A stretch of DNA of 57,135 nt from positions 1 to 57,135 of the forward strand of contig JAHEDZ010000019.1 in NCBI GenBank assembly GCA_024640955.1, given 5' to 3'. Below are positions 16,453 to 24,975 of this stretch, piece by piece; position 1 is the stretch's first letter, and each line of letters opens with the position of its first letter. Position numbers and translations under genes: made by a program. The notes under the pieces were generated by a model. The model ran no database searches. It was given only the letters and a program-made list of their open reading frames with translations, and was not told the origin of the DNA. This DNA comes from Oceanospirillaceae bacterium (GTDB lineage Bacteria; Pseudomonadota; Gammaproteobacteria; Pseudomonadales; Balneatricaceae).

Positions 16453-16959
16453 TTACTTGTACAGATGTGTCTCAGTTGCCAGGCCTTTCAGCAGGCTCAC
16501 ATACATTAGCACCAGTACAACAGTAAACGGAAGACCTGTAGTAATCGCACCCGCCTGCAGCGCAGACAGTGCTTCTGAACCACCACCCACAAGCAGGGTA
16601 CCAGCGATCAGAGCTACCAGTGTCGCCCAAAACAGTCGCTTTGGCATTGGCGCATCAACCTTACCGCCAGCCGTGATGCTGTCGATAACCAGTGAGCCAG
16701 AGTCAGCTGAAGTGATAAAGAAGCAGAGCACAAGGATAATACCCAGTACAGACATCACAGAGGTCACTGGAAGATTTTCAAACATCTGGAACATCGCTTG
16801 AGCAACATCACCCAAACCACCAGACAACGCACCGACGCCGTTTGACACCTGTTCAATCGCTGAGCCACCCATGACCGCCATCCAGAGTACAGTGACAAGC
16901 GTAGGCGCCAGCAGTACAGCAGTGATGAACTCACGCACGGCACGACCAAATCGAACGTT
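16453..16959 (-). pseudogene. Truncated BCCT-family betaine/choline/carnitine transporter (C-terminal third only)
   Basis: The frame encodes the last ~165 residues of a BCCT transporter: RFGRAVREFITAVLLAPTLV, then VLCFFITSADSGSLVIDSIT, the highly typical ITSADSGS block, then two further membrane segments ending LLKGLATETHLYK. Family members are about 500-660 residues, so roughly the first two thirds are missing. Upstream the frame meets a stop codon at 16960-16962, immediately beside the etfB terminator, and no start with a ribosome site is seen before VREF. A working sodium-coupled symporter cannot be made from this piece. It is read as a deletion relic of a betaine or DMSP carrier that belonged to this locus. 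Confidence 0.8.
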
Positions 16960-16960
16960 T

Positions 16961-16992
16961 TAAAACGCAAAAGGAGAGCCTAAGCTCTCCTT
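16961..16992 (-). terminator. Terminator of the dgc-etf operon
   Basis: AAGGAGAGC (16971-16979) and GCTCTCCTT (16984-16992) form a perfect 9-bp stem with a 4-nt loop. The minus-strand side continues TTTTGCGTTTT. It lies 22 bp after the etfB stop. Confidence 0.75.
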
Positions 16993-17014
16993 CATGTGTT
17001 GCGCGGCGCGAACT

Positions 17015-17806
17015 TTAACGCAAAACACCCTCTTCGACCAGTAGATCGAAAATTGCCTTGGCTTTCTCAGCTGGAGTTTCATCGCGCATAACCGTACCGC
17101 CATCACCGGTTGCTTTCGCTGTCGCAGCTTTGAAGCGATCCGCCGCGGTCTTCGCTTTGACAACCTTTAACCGCTTGGGACGTTTGCGTGCAGGATTTTC
17201 TTCCCATCCCGCGCGTACCTCATCTTTGATCTCTATTCCGCGGCTATCTGCCTCAAGCTCAGCCCGCATAGCAGGCCCATAAGCACTTTGGCGAGCAGGG
17301 GCGGCAGCGCTATCGACCGATGCAATAAAAGGCAGGGCTACACGCACCGCCCGGCGCTGACCGCGTGGTAGTGCTTGCAACACCTCAGCCTGACCGTCCG
17401 TAATCGCGCGTATCTCGGCAATCCGTGTAACCACCGGCAGCCCCAGTTTTTCACCCAGAAGGTAAGCCATCATCCCTGAGGACTCACCACTCTCAGCACG
17501 AACACCGGTGAGCACGATATCCGGACAATCATCACTGAGGTATTCACTCAGAGCTGGCACAACATCGGCATCTGCCGACTGCTCGATAACCTTAAGCTTG
17601 TTCAAGCCCATACCCGCGTAGTCACGCAGCACTGTCTCGTTGGGGTTACCGGCATGGATGACCTCTAAGCCACCAGGCGCCAGCCCAAGACCCATCTCAA
17701 CAGCGCGCGCATCTTGGTCGGCACGGCGCGCACGTCCTGAACTGGGGTGCTTCCCGACAGAGATCAGCGCTGCTACACGCAGATCAGCAACAGATTTAGG
17801 CGGCAT
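17015..17806 (-). CDS. etfB: Electron transfer flavoprotein beta subunit (dgc operon)
   Basis: 263-residue ETF-beta/FixA protein, which binds AMP and docks with the alpha subunit. Visible segments are VAALISVGKHPSSGRARRAD, DARAVEMGLGLA, and LTGVRAESGESSGMMAYLLGEKLGLPVVTRI, typical of the family's nucleotide domain. Its start overlaps etfA by 11 bp, and GGAGGTGA precedes ATG 17806. With EtfA it should accept electrons released by demethylation in DgcA/DgcB. The gene order mirrors the dimethylglycine operon of Pseudomonas. It ends the operon in front of a clear terminator. Confidence 0.88.
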   Translation of the reverse strand: MPPKSVADLRVAALISVGKHPSSGRARRADQDARAVEMGLGLAPGGLEVIHAGNPNETVLRDYAGMGLNKLKVIEQSADADVVPALSEYLSDDCPDIVLTGVRAESGESSGMMAYLLGEKLGLPVVTRIAEIRAITDGQAEVLQALPRGQRRAVRVALPFIASVDSAAAPARQSAYGPAMRAELEADSRGIEIKDEVRAGWEENPARKRPKRLKVVKAKTAADRFKAATAKATGDGGTVMRDETPAEKAKAIFDLLVEEGVLR

Positions 17807-19031
17807 CAGTCACCTCCAGTTGGCGGTACTCTTGCACCAATTTCATCAACTCAGTCAGCACTTCGTCACCGTCATCAATCACACTCAAAGCAGCGCGTTT
17901 GACCATATCACAGCCAATATCAGTATTAACCGCAACAACCTTGTCACACTGCCCGATACCCTGCAGATGCTGTACCGCACCCGAGATACCCACGGCAACG
18001 TAGACACGCGCAGTAACCCAGGTACCTGAGGCACCTACTTGGCGGAAGCGCGGCATGTGGCCATCATCAACTACGACGCGGCTACCACCCTCAGTCGCGC
18101 CAAGAAGCTCAGCGGCACGGTGGAAGTTATCCCAGTTACTCACTCCGTTACCGGCCGAGAGAATAAACTCAGCTTCGCCAAGCGCTACTGAGTTAGGATC
18201 AACTGCAACCTGACCGAGGTCAGACAATTTACCCTCAGTCGCACCTAGCTCGACGGCCTCCATAGCAAGGGCCTCATGGCGCGTCTCATCGATTGGATTG
18301 GCGCATTCAGGCGCCAATAATAGCAGTCGCTGAGTAGGTCGGGTGATATCGCTGCTACCGCCGGCACCGCGGCACAGGGTTGTCTCAGGCCCCACCTGCC
18401 AGGCTTGCGTCAGCGGTCGCTCATCGAGTCGCGCTGCCAAACGACAACCCAGCTCGAAACCAGCGGCAACACTGTCAGGGAATAGCCAGAACTTCGGCGC
18501 CAGACTCTTCTCAATATGTTCAAGCGCAGCAATACGCGCTTCCGGTGCGTAGCCCTCAAACTGCTCGCCCGAGAACTGCATCAAACGATCAACCCCAGAC
18601 TTATCAAAGCTATCTTCGCGAATATCACCAAAGACAATGGTTAGAACCGCGCCCGCACCGCCAGCCGCGGAAACAAGCTGATGCGCCTGCCCTAACACAT
18701 CTTTGTCGTGAGCGGTAAGACGACCGCCGATTAGGTCAGGTACTACTGCGATATAGTAGTCTGGAGTCTCAACACGATGCAGTGGCAGATCAACGGTTTT
18801 GGCTGCCGCACGGCGAGAACCACCCGCCTGGGAGTTACCATTGAGACGATCAATACGCTTAATGCCATTGGGCCCAATAAAACCAACAGCATGTGGGTTA
18901 CGACGGATCAAGCCGGAGGGGCCACGGACCTCTGCAGCTCCCGCCTGTTTCATGGCGTCATGCAGTGGATGCAAGCGGTTACGCGCTATCCACTCAGCAC
19001 GGGGATCACGGCGGATGATATCGTCACTCAT
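17796..19031 (-). CDS. etfA: Electron transfer flavoprotein alpha subunit (dgc operon)
   Basis: 411-residue ETF-alpha/FixB protein. The C-terminal FAD domain carries the family signature GISGAVQHLQGIGQCDKVVA followed by VNTDIGCDMVKRA, and GTWVTARVYVAVG just before it. The N-terminal ~90 residues (IIRRDPRAEWIARNRLHPLH region) are longer than in housekeeping ETF-alpha, as is usual for the copy in dimethylglycine operons. Its ATG overlaps the dgcB stop as TAATG, so translation is probably coupled. The heterodimer with EtfB carries electrons from dimethylglycine demethylation towards the quinone pool. Confidence 0.88.
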   Translation of the reverse strand: MSDDIIRRDPRAEWIARNRLHPLHDAMKQAGAAEVRGPSGLIRRNPHAVGFIGPNGIKRIDRLNGNSQAGGSRRAAAKTVDLPLHRVETPDYYIAVVPDLIGGRLTAHDKDVLGQAHQLVSAAGGAGAVLTIVFGDIREDSFDKSGVDRLMQFSGEQFEGYAPEARIAALEHIEKSLAPKFWLFPDSVAAGFELGCRLAARLDERPLTQAWQVGPETTLCRGAGGSSDITRPTQRLLLLAPECANPIDETRHEALAMEAVELGATEGKLSDLGQVAVDPNSVALGEAEFILSAGNGVSNWDNFHRAAELLGATEGGSRVVVDDGHMPRFRQVGASGTWVTARVYVAVGISGAVQHLQGIGQCDKVVAVNTDIGCDMVKRAALSVIDDGDEVLTELMKLVQEYRQLEVTDAA

Positions 19032-20944
19032 TATGCGACCTCCTCTACCAGCGCATCTGCCACCATCTCGGCGATATCCTTAACCTCTGCGCGGGGCTCA
19101 ACAACCCCCTCAAGCATCGCCGTACACTGCTGGCAGCCCACAGCGACCGTCTCTGCGCCCACCTCGCGAATCTCAGCCATACGCATATCGGCAATTCGAC
19201 GCTCACCGGGAATATCGATGATTGGGGCACCGCCACCGCCGCCGCAACAGCGTGAACGGAAGCCAGAGCGCTCCATTTCGGCCAACTGAATGCCTAGGCT
19301 GGCCAGCAGCTCACGCGGCGAGTCATATTCACCATTGTAGCGCCCCAGGTAGCAGGGATCATGGTAAGTGACAGTTCCGCCCTTATGGGCACTCAATTGC
19401 AGGCGCCCATTTTTCACCAGTTCATTGATAAACGTAGTGTGGTGCATAACCTGATAATCAACCGCTGAGCCTGCCGGATAGAGTTCGGGGTACTCATTCT
19501 TAATGCAGTGGAATGCATGAGGATCTGTAGTGACGAGCGTTTTAAATTTGTACTTCTGCAGAACCTCGATGTTTCGTTGCGCCAGCCCTTGGAAAGTTGC
19601 GTCATCGCCAAGACGGCGTGCCACATCACCGCTATCACGCTCCTCGTCGCCAAGTATCGCGAAGTCAACATTGGCGGCCTTCAATACTTTCACAAACGCA
19701 CGCAGGATACGCTGGCTGCGCATATCAAAGGCGCCATCAGAGACCCAAAACAGCACATCTGCCTGTTTCACATCGGACATGAGACGCAGGTTCTGATCCG
19801 CCGCCCAGTTAGTGCGGTTGCCGGGGTTGAAGCCGTTGGGGTTATCAGTTGCGATCAGGTTTTCCAGCGTCTCCGCTCCCTTGTTAGGAGTCTGCCCTTT
19901 TTCCAGAGAGAGGAAACGACGCATGTCGACGATGGCATCCACATGCTCAATCATCATTGGGCACTCTTCGACACAGGCACGGCAGGTGGTGCACGACCAG
20001 AGCGTATCGGGGCTAACTAAGCCACCCGTGATTGATTGATCAGGTCCGCCCTGAGCTTTACCAACCTCAATACCCGGGTATGGCGAGCCGGCAAACTTGG
20101 CGTCGGAGCCACCCGCCAAACCAACCACCATATCCTGAATCAGCTTTTTCGGGTTGAGTGGCTGGCCCGCCGCAAATGCGGGACACATCGCCTCACACTT
20201 ACCACACTGGACACAGGCATCAAAACCCAGCAACTGATTCCATTTGAAGTCAGTCGGCTTATCCACGCCAAGTTTATCCGCTTTCAAGTCAACGGCTTTG
20301 AGACCCGTGGAACGACCCCCGCCAAAGCGCTCAGGACGACGATGGAACGCCAGATGCAATGCACCCGCGAAGGCGTGCTTCATCGGTCCGCCCCAAGCCA
20401 TTCCGAACACCAGTTCGCTCAGCCCCCAAACGATACCGGCAGTCAGAATCAGCGCCAACACTAGACCACCAAAGGCCTCAGGCAGGATCCCCGCAGCAGG
20501 GAGCGTGGCAATGAAGAAGGTAGCCGAGAACATCAACAGGCTCTTCGGCAGGCGCATCCACGGGCCTTTCGATAGTCTTGCAGGGGGATTGCGGCGACGC
20601 TTCCACACGAAGAATGCACCCATGAACATCAGCGCGGTTGCGCCCAAGAGTGCATAGCTCAGAAGCTGACTCTGAAGGCCAAAGAGGTAGACCGCTAAGA
20701 TGAGAACCATCGACAGCACAAAGCCACCGGCGGTCGCCACGTGCGTTTTGGAGATATACTTATCGCGTTCAACAACATGGTGCAGATCCACCAGGTAACG
20801 ACGCGGCATTGCCATCAGACCCGCGATCAGGTTGACCTTTTCAGGCTGCCCCGCCCGCCATAGGTTGATACGCTTGAGCATACCGGCTGCAGCGAGCACC
20901 AAGGCTAGAACCAGTAGTACAGGGATTAACGAATCGAGGATCAT
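19031..20944 (-). CDS. dgcB: Dimethylglycine demethylase subunit DgcB, membrane iron-sulphur protein
   Basis: 637 residues. The N-terminal ~200 residues hold about five hydrophobic membrane segments (LIPVLLVLALVLAAAGML, then GGFVLSMVLILAVYLFGL and others). The middle carries two ferredoxin-type cysteine motifs, CVQCGKCEAMCP and CTTCRACVEECP, for two [4Fe-4S] clusters. The C-terminal half has two CCG-type cysteine-rich modules (SRCCGGGGGAPI, and VGCQQC). This heterodisulfide-reductase-like layout fits electron transfer from the DgcA flavoprotein and ETF to membrane quinone during demethylation of dimethylglycine to sarcosine. It follows dgcA by 81 bp and overlaps etfA. Confidence 0.92.
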   Translation of the reverse strand: MILDSLIPVLLVLALVLAAAGMLKRINLWRAGQPEKVNLIAGLMAMPRRYLVDLHHVVERDKYISKTHVATAGGFVLSMVLILAVYLFGLQSQLLSYALLGATALMFMGAFFVWKRRRNPPARLSKGPWMRLPKSLLMFSATFFIATLPAAGILPEAFGGLVLALILTAGIVWGLSELVFGMAWGGPMKHAFAGALHLAFHRRPERFGGGRSTGLKAVDLKADKLGVDKPTDFKWNQLLGFDACVQCGKCEAMCPAFAAGQPLNPKKLIQDMVVGLAGGSDAKFAGSPYPGIEVGKAQGGPDQSITGGLVSPDTLWSCTTCRACVEECPMMIEHVDAIVDMRRFLSLEKGQTPNKGAETLENLIATDNPNGFNPGNRTNWAADQNLRLMSDVKQADVLFWVSDGAFDMRSQRILRAFVKVLKAANVDFAILGDEERDSGDVARRLGDDATFQGLAQRNIEVLQKYKFKTLVTTDPHAFHCIKNEYPELYPAGSAVDYQVMHHTTFINELVKNGRLQLSAHKGGTVTYHDPCYLGRYNGEYDSPRELLASLGIQLAEMERSGFRSRCCGGGGGAPIIDIPGERRIADMRMAEIREVGAETVAVGCQQCTAMLEGVVEPRAEVKDIAEMVADALVEEVA

Positions 20945-21025
20945 CAGACGACCTCTTGAATAGAGCTAGAGTTGGACAAGGTCTCTGCCACGCGCCGTGG
21001 CGCGCTGGCAGAGACCCAATGCAGA

Positions 21026-23089
21026 TCAGAGATCTTTACACAGACGCAGAGCATCGTAGATCGCCGCATGAGTGTTGCGCTGTGACACACAGTCACCCAG
21101 ACGCCACAAGATCATACCTTCACCCTCTTGACTCAACACTGGCTGAGGCTGCACAGCAAACAGCGTCTCATTATCGATCTGACCCTTGTTGCGTGACTCA
21201 GCTTTGAGTGCGTAATAAAGCTCTTCGTTTGGACGCGTACCGTTCTCAACCACGATCTGGTCAACAACACGCTCCTCCTGCTGACCGGTGTACTCGTTCT
21301 CAAGTACAGCAACCAGCTTGTCGCCTTCACGATAGACCTTTTCCAGCAGCAGGTCAGAGGTCATGATCACCTCTTTCTCGTAGAGACTGCGGTAGTAAGT
21401 TGGGAAGGTGGTACCGCCAATACCAACACCGGGTTTGATATCGTCTGTCACCAGTTCAACGGTTGAACCTTTAGAGCTCAGGTAGTCAGCAGCAGACATA
21501 CCTGAAAACTCACAGATCGTATCGTAGATCAGCACGTTCTTTCCTGGTTCTACTACACCGTTGAGGATATCCCAGCTTGATACAACTAGACCCTCTTCAG
21601 CACCCCAGTGAGGGTTCTGCTCGATAAATGGACGACCACCGGTAGCCAGGATACAGACATCTGGATTAAGGCCACGGATCATATCCGCCTCTGCACTGGT
21701 GTTCAGGCGCACGTCAACGCCTAGACGGTCGATCTCCATCGCTAACCAGCGGGTAATGCCAGCCATCTGATCACGCTGCGGTGCTTTCGCCGCGATAGTT
21801 ACCTGACCACCAAGCTCTGCTGCACGCTCAAGCAGGGTAACCTTGTGACCACGCTCAGCCGCGACACGCGCCGCTTCCAGACCACCTGGACCACCGCCGA
21901 CAATAACAACATTGCGTACTGGGCCGCTCGTCTTCTCGATAATGTGCGGCAGACCCATGTACTCGCGCGAGGTTGCTGCGTTTTGGATACAGAGCACATC
22001 CAGACCCATGTACTGACGGTCGATACAGTAGTTAGCGCCCACACACTGACGGATCTGATCAACCTGATCAGCTTTCACCTTTGCGATAAAGTGTGGATCA
22101 GCAATGTGTGCACGAGTCATACCCACAAAGTCGACATAGCCAGCCTCCAGCACTCGCTGAGCTTGGTTAGGGTCTTTGATGTTCTGCGCATGAATAACCG
22201 GCACAGATACCACCTCTTTGATGCCTGCTGCCAGATGTAGGAAAGGCTCAGGCGGGTAACTCATGTTCGGAATAACGTTTGCCAGGGTGTTGTGAGTATC
22301 ACAACCTGAACCGACAACGCCGAAGTAGTCGATCAGACCGGTCGCATCATAGTACGCAGCGATCTGTTTCATATCCTCGTGGTTCAAACCGTCTGGATGG
22401 AACTCGTCACCGGTAATACGCATGCCAACAACAAAATCAGGACCTACCGCTTCGCGAACAGCTTTCGCCACTTCCAGACCGAACTTCATGCGCCCTTCGA
22501 AGGTACCGCCCCACTCGTCGGTACGCTTGTTGACGCGGGGTGACCAGAATTGGTCAATCATGTGCTGGTGCACTGCAGAGAGCTCAACCCCATCGAGGCC
22601 ACCCTCTTTAGCGCGAACAGCTGCCTTAGCGAAGTCACCGATAACGCGCCAGATCTCTTCCTCTTCAATGGTCTTACAGGTAGCGCGGTGTACCGGCTCG
22701 CGAATACCTGAAGGTGACATCAGGTTCGGCCAGTTTTCACCATCCCAACGTGAACGACGCCCCATATGAGTGATCTGAATCATGATCTTGCCGCCGTGCT
22801 TATGCACTGCATCTGCCAGATTCTGGAAATGCTCGATAATACGGTCAGTTGAGAGGTTTACCGAACTCCACCAACTCTGCGGACTATCGATGGATACGAC
22901 GCTCGAACCACCACAAATACAGAGACCACAGCCGCCTTTCGCCTTCTCTTCGTAGTACTTCACGTAGCGGTCGGTAGTCATACCACCGTCGGTCGCATAA
23001 ACCTCTGCATGAGCGGTGCTCACAACACGGTTGCGGATAGTTAGCTTATTGATGTTCAAAGGCTGGAACAGTGCATCGTACTGCGACAT
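21026..23089 (-). CDS. dgcA: Dimethylglycine demethylase subunit DgcA
   Basis: 687-residue trimethylamine-dehydrogenase-family flavoprotein catalysing demethylation of dimethylglycine to sarcosine. FMN TIM barrel at residues ~1-340 (IMIQITHMGRRSRWDG and GLDGVELSAVHQHMIDQFWS), an iron-sulphur segment CVGANYC with a further Cys after 11 residues, then an ADP/NAD-type Rossmann domain with VVIVGGGPGGLEAARVAAER. Three cysteines rather than the four of trimethylamine dehydrogenase are visible at the cluster site. Gene order DUF5943-like gene, dgcA, dgcB, etfA, etfB is that of the GbdR-controlled operon in Pseudomonas. A paralogue lies at 3375-5405. Confidence 0.93.
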   Translation of the reverse strand: MSQYDALFQPLNINKLTIRNRVVSTAHAEVYATDGGMTTDRYVKYYEEKAKGGCGLCICGGSSVVSIDSPQSWWSSVNLSTDRIIEHFQNLADAVHKHGGKIMIQITHMGRRSRWDGENWPNLMSPSGIREPVHRATCKTIEEEEIWRVIGDFAKAAVRAKEGGLDGVELSAVHQHMIDQFWSPRVNKRTDEWGGTFEGRMKFGLEVAKAVREAVGPDFVVGMRITGDEFHPDGLNHEDMKQIAAYYDATGLIDYFGVVGSGCDTHNTLANVIPNMSYPPEPFLHLAAGIKEVVSVPVIHAQNIKDPNQAQRVLEAGYVDFVGMTRAHIADPHFIAKVKADQVDQIRQCVGANYCIDRQYMGLDVLCIQNAATSREYMGLPHIIEKTSGPVRNVVIVGGGPGGLEAARVAAERGHKVTLLERAAELGGQVTIAAKAPQRDQMAGITRWLAMEIDRLGVDVRLNTSAEADMIRGLNPDVCILATGGRPFIEQNPHWGAEEGLVVSSWDILNGVVEPGKNVLIYDTICEFSGMSAADYLSSKGSTVELVTDDIKPGVGIGGTTFPTYYRSLYEKEVIMTSDLLLEKVYREGDKLVAVLENEYTGQQEERVVDQIVVENGTRPNEELYYALKAESRNKGQIDNETLFAVQPQPVLSQEGEGMILWRLGDCVSQRNTHAAIYDALRLCKDL

Positions 23090-23169
23090 GGTTCACTCCA
23101 ACTGGTTTACGCTGCGCGCCCCGTTTACAGGGCACACATGAGATTCTTATAGAGAGCGATTAAACGCTC

Positions 23170-23706
23170 TTAACCGTTTATAGGCGTCACTTCGAAGATA
23201 CCGAAGTCACACCCCTCTTCTGCAGCACTCTGAGTCTGCACGGCCTTAGTTCGCACCGGGTAGCCCAGGCTCTCAGCGATCTGGTCCATCGCTCCTGCGA
23301 ACCAACCGGTAAACATGTAATCGACTTTGCGGTTCACTTTACCGTACTGATAAACAAACGCCGAGTTCTCCAGTCGCACGCGCGCGGTACCTTTCTCCAG
23401 GTCCAACTCTTCAGTGATGAAAAAGCCCCAACCACGCTGCGACAGACGCTTCATGTAGTGCTCGAACACATCTGCACCGGAGATACCGTGAGCTTCTGCT
23501 TCCTTTTCACACCAGTAGTACGCAGACTTGTAACCGGCTTTGTAAAGGATCTCTGCATAGCGCTCTGCACCGATCTCCTCTTCAATTCCCATATGGTTGT
23601 TTACGAAGAAGTGGCGCGGCACGTAAAGCATCGGCAGAGCGTCGGTAGTCCATACGCCAGTTTCATCATCAACTTGAATTGGCATTTCAGGTGCGTGGTA
23701 ACTCAT
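23170..23706 (-). CDS. DUF5943-type protein, first gene of the dimethylglycine operon
   Basis: 178 residues, soluble, no signal peptide. It begins MSYHAPEMPIQVDDETGVWT and contains LPMLYVPRHFFVNNHMGIEE, then a V4R-like region ending AAEEGCDFGIFEVTP, where a Cys sits at the usual place for the fold. It corresponds to the conserved hypothetical gene that precedes dgcA in Pseudomonas. The constant linkage argues for a role in DgcA/DgcB function, such as assembly, cofactor handling or ligand sensing, but no activity is known to me. It is separated from dgcA by 80 bp. Confidence 0.75.
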   Translation of the reverse strand: MSYHAPEMPIQVDDETGVWTTDALPMLYVPRHFFVNNHMGIEEEIGAERYAEILYKAGYKSAYYWCEKEAEAHGISGADVFEHYMKRLSQRGWGFFITEELDLEKGTARVRLENSAFVYQYGKVNRKVDYMFTGWFAGAMDQIAESLGYPVRTKAVQTQSAAEEGCDFGIFEVTPING

Positions 23707-23827
23707 AGAAGGTCTCTCAAAATAACCGCAAATTTTAATTGTGGTCCTAGTATATGAATGCGGTCAGTTGCGAATTTCACTGGATGCGACACTTATTGGC
23801 GTGAAAACGCGTACGGAAACGACACAT
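23707..23827 (-). promoter_or_regulatory. Promoter region of the dimethylglycine operon with paired RCGACA elements
   Basis: Between the operon's first start codon and the dipeptidase terminator lie GCGACA (23786-23791) and ACGACA (23819-23824), same orientation and 33 bp apart, which is close to three helical turns. GCGAATTTCAC at 23770-23780 resembles the CGAAATTTC elements seen at 26257 and 26289. The paired spacing is what an AraC-type dimer might bind; that GbdR is the binder is inference. Confidence 0.45.
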
Positions 23828-23855
23828 AAAAAAAGCGCACCTAATTGTGCGCTTT
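23828..23855 (-). terminator. Terminator after the dipeptidase gene
   Basis: AAAGCGCAC (23832-23840) and GTGCGCTTT (23847-23855) form a perfect 9-bp stem with a 6-nt loop. It is followed on the minus strand by a run of T down to 23828. It lies 25 bp after the dipeptidase stop. Confidence 0.85.
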
Positions 23856-23880
23856 GTTCGCTAGAGCTCTGTCAGAGCTA

Positions 23881-24858
23881 TTACTCGCCCCAGACATCTT
23901 CCAGTAGACGAACCCAGTTCTCACCCATGATCTTACGAACCTGCATTTCGGTGAAGCCATCTTTAAGCAGCGCTTCCGTCAGATTGGGGAACTCGCCGAG
24001 AGTACGAATACCCTCAGGGTTAATGATCTTACCGAAGTTGGTCAGGCGACGGGCATAGCCTTTGTCGTGCGTCAGGTACTCGAAGAACGCCTGATCCTGG
24101 CCTTGAGTAAAGTCAGTACCGATACCGATAGAGTCTTCGCCTACGATGTTGTAGACGTAGCGAATCGCCTCTACATAGTCTTCGATCGTTGAGTTGATAC
24201 CGTTCTTTAGGAAGGGGGCGAACATCGTCACACCCACAAAGCCACCATGGTCCGCAATGAACTTCAGCTCTTCATCTGACTTGTTGCGCGGGTGATCTTT
24301 CAGACCGCTTGGCAGACAGTGCGAATAAGCAACAGGCTTCTTAGACTCCAGAATCGCCTCTTCAGAGGTTTTAGCTCCCACATGTGACAGATCTACGAGT
24401 ACGCCTACACGGTTCATCTCCCACATAATTTCGCGACCGAAGTCAGAGAGACCACCATCACGCTCGTAACAACCTGTACCTACAAGGTTCTGGGTGTTGT
24501 AGCAGAGCTGAGTGATACCCACGCCCAACTCTTTAAAGACCTGTACGTAATTGAGCTGATCTTCGTATGCGTAGGCGTTCTGGAAGCTCATGAGTACGCC
24601 AACCTTGTCTTCCGCCTTCGCTTTACGGATATCCGCTGCAGTGCGGATTTTGGTTAGCCAATCAGAGTTCTCATCAATGATGCGGTTTACAGCTGCAATA
24701 TTATTTACAGTGCCTTTGAAGTCATCCCAGAATGCCATAGTGCAGCTTGCAGTCGTTACACCGCCTCTGCGCATATCCTCAAACAGCTCAAGGTTCATTT
24801 TGCCGCAAACAAGACCGTCAATGACGATCGAATCTTTGTGCAGTTCAGCCGCGTTCAT
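23881..24858 (-). CDS. Membrane-dipeptidase (M19) family protein of the betaine locus
   Basis: 325 residues of the renal-dipeptidase amidohydrolase family, matching the gene that accompanies dgcA in Pseudomonas (PA5396-like). Recognisable segments are NTQNLVGTGCYERDGGLSDF, DLSHVGAKTSEEAI, YSHCLPSG and GIGTDFTQG. The N-terminal metal-binding His-x-Asp of true dipeptidases is absent: the strand reads SIVIDGLVCGKMNLEL. The metal site is therefore altered and peptide hydrolysis is doubtful. A role in the betaine pathway, perhaps hydrolysis of a C1 adduct or of a small amide, is only a guess. It lies 117 bp downstream of gbdR on the same strand and ends at a terminator. Confidence 0.85.
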   Translation of the reverse strand: MNAAELHKDSIVIDGLVCGKMNLELFEDMRRGGVTTASCTMAFWDDFKGTVNNIAAVNRIIDENSDWLTKIRTAADIRKAKAEDKVGVLMSFQNAYAYEDQLNYVQVFKELGVGITQLCYNTQNLVGTGCYERDGGLSDFGREIMWEMNRVGVLVDLSHVGAKTSEEAILESKKPVAYSHCLPSGLKDHPRNKSDEELKFIADHGGFVGVTMFAPFLKNGINSTIEDYVEAIRYVYNIVGEDSIGIGTDFTQGQDQAFFEYLTHDKGYARRLTNFGKIINPEGIRTLGEFPNLTEALLKDGFTEMQVRKIMGENWVRLLEDVWGE

Positions 24859-24975
24859 TTCTCACCTACTGGTTTACGTTAGAGTTATTTCAAACCTCTG
24901 ATACTAGACGCTCAAGAGAAGCAAAATTGTTCTAAAAACGTCATCGATCTGACCCAGAACGCTTGTCCAACTCAA

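Noticed and set aside
16453-16938. The BCCT fragment as a functional 161-residue membrane protein starting at an internal ATG
   Set aside because: It begins inside a conserved membrane block, lacks the sodium and substrate sites of the first helices, and its homology continues upstream of the ATG to a stop codon, which marks a truncation.
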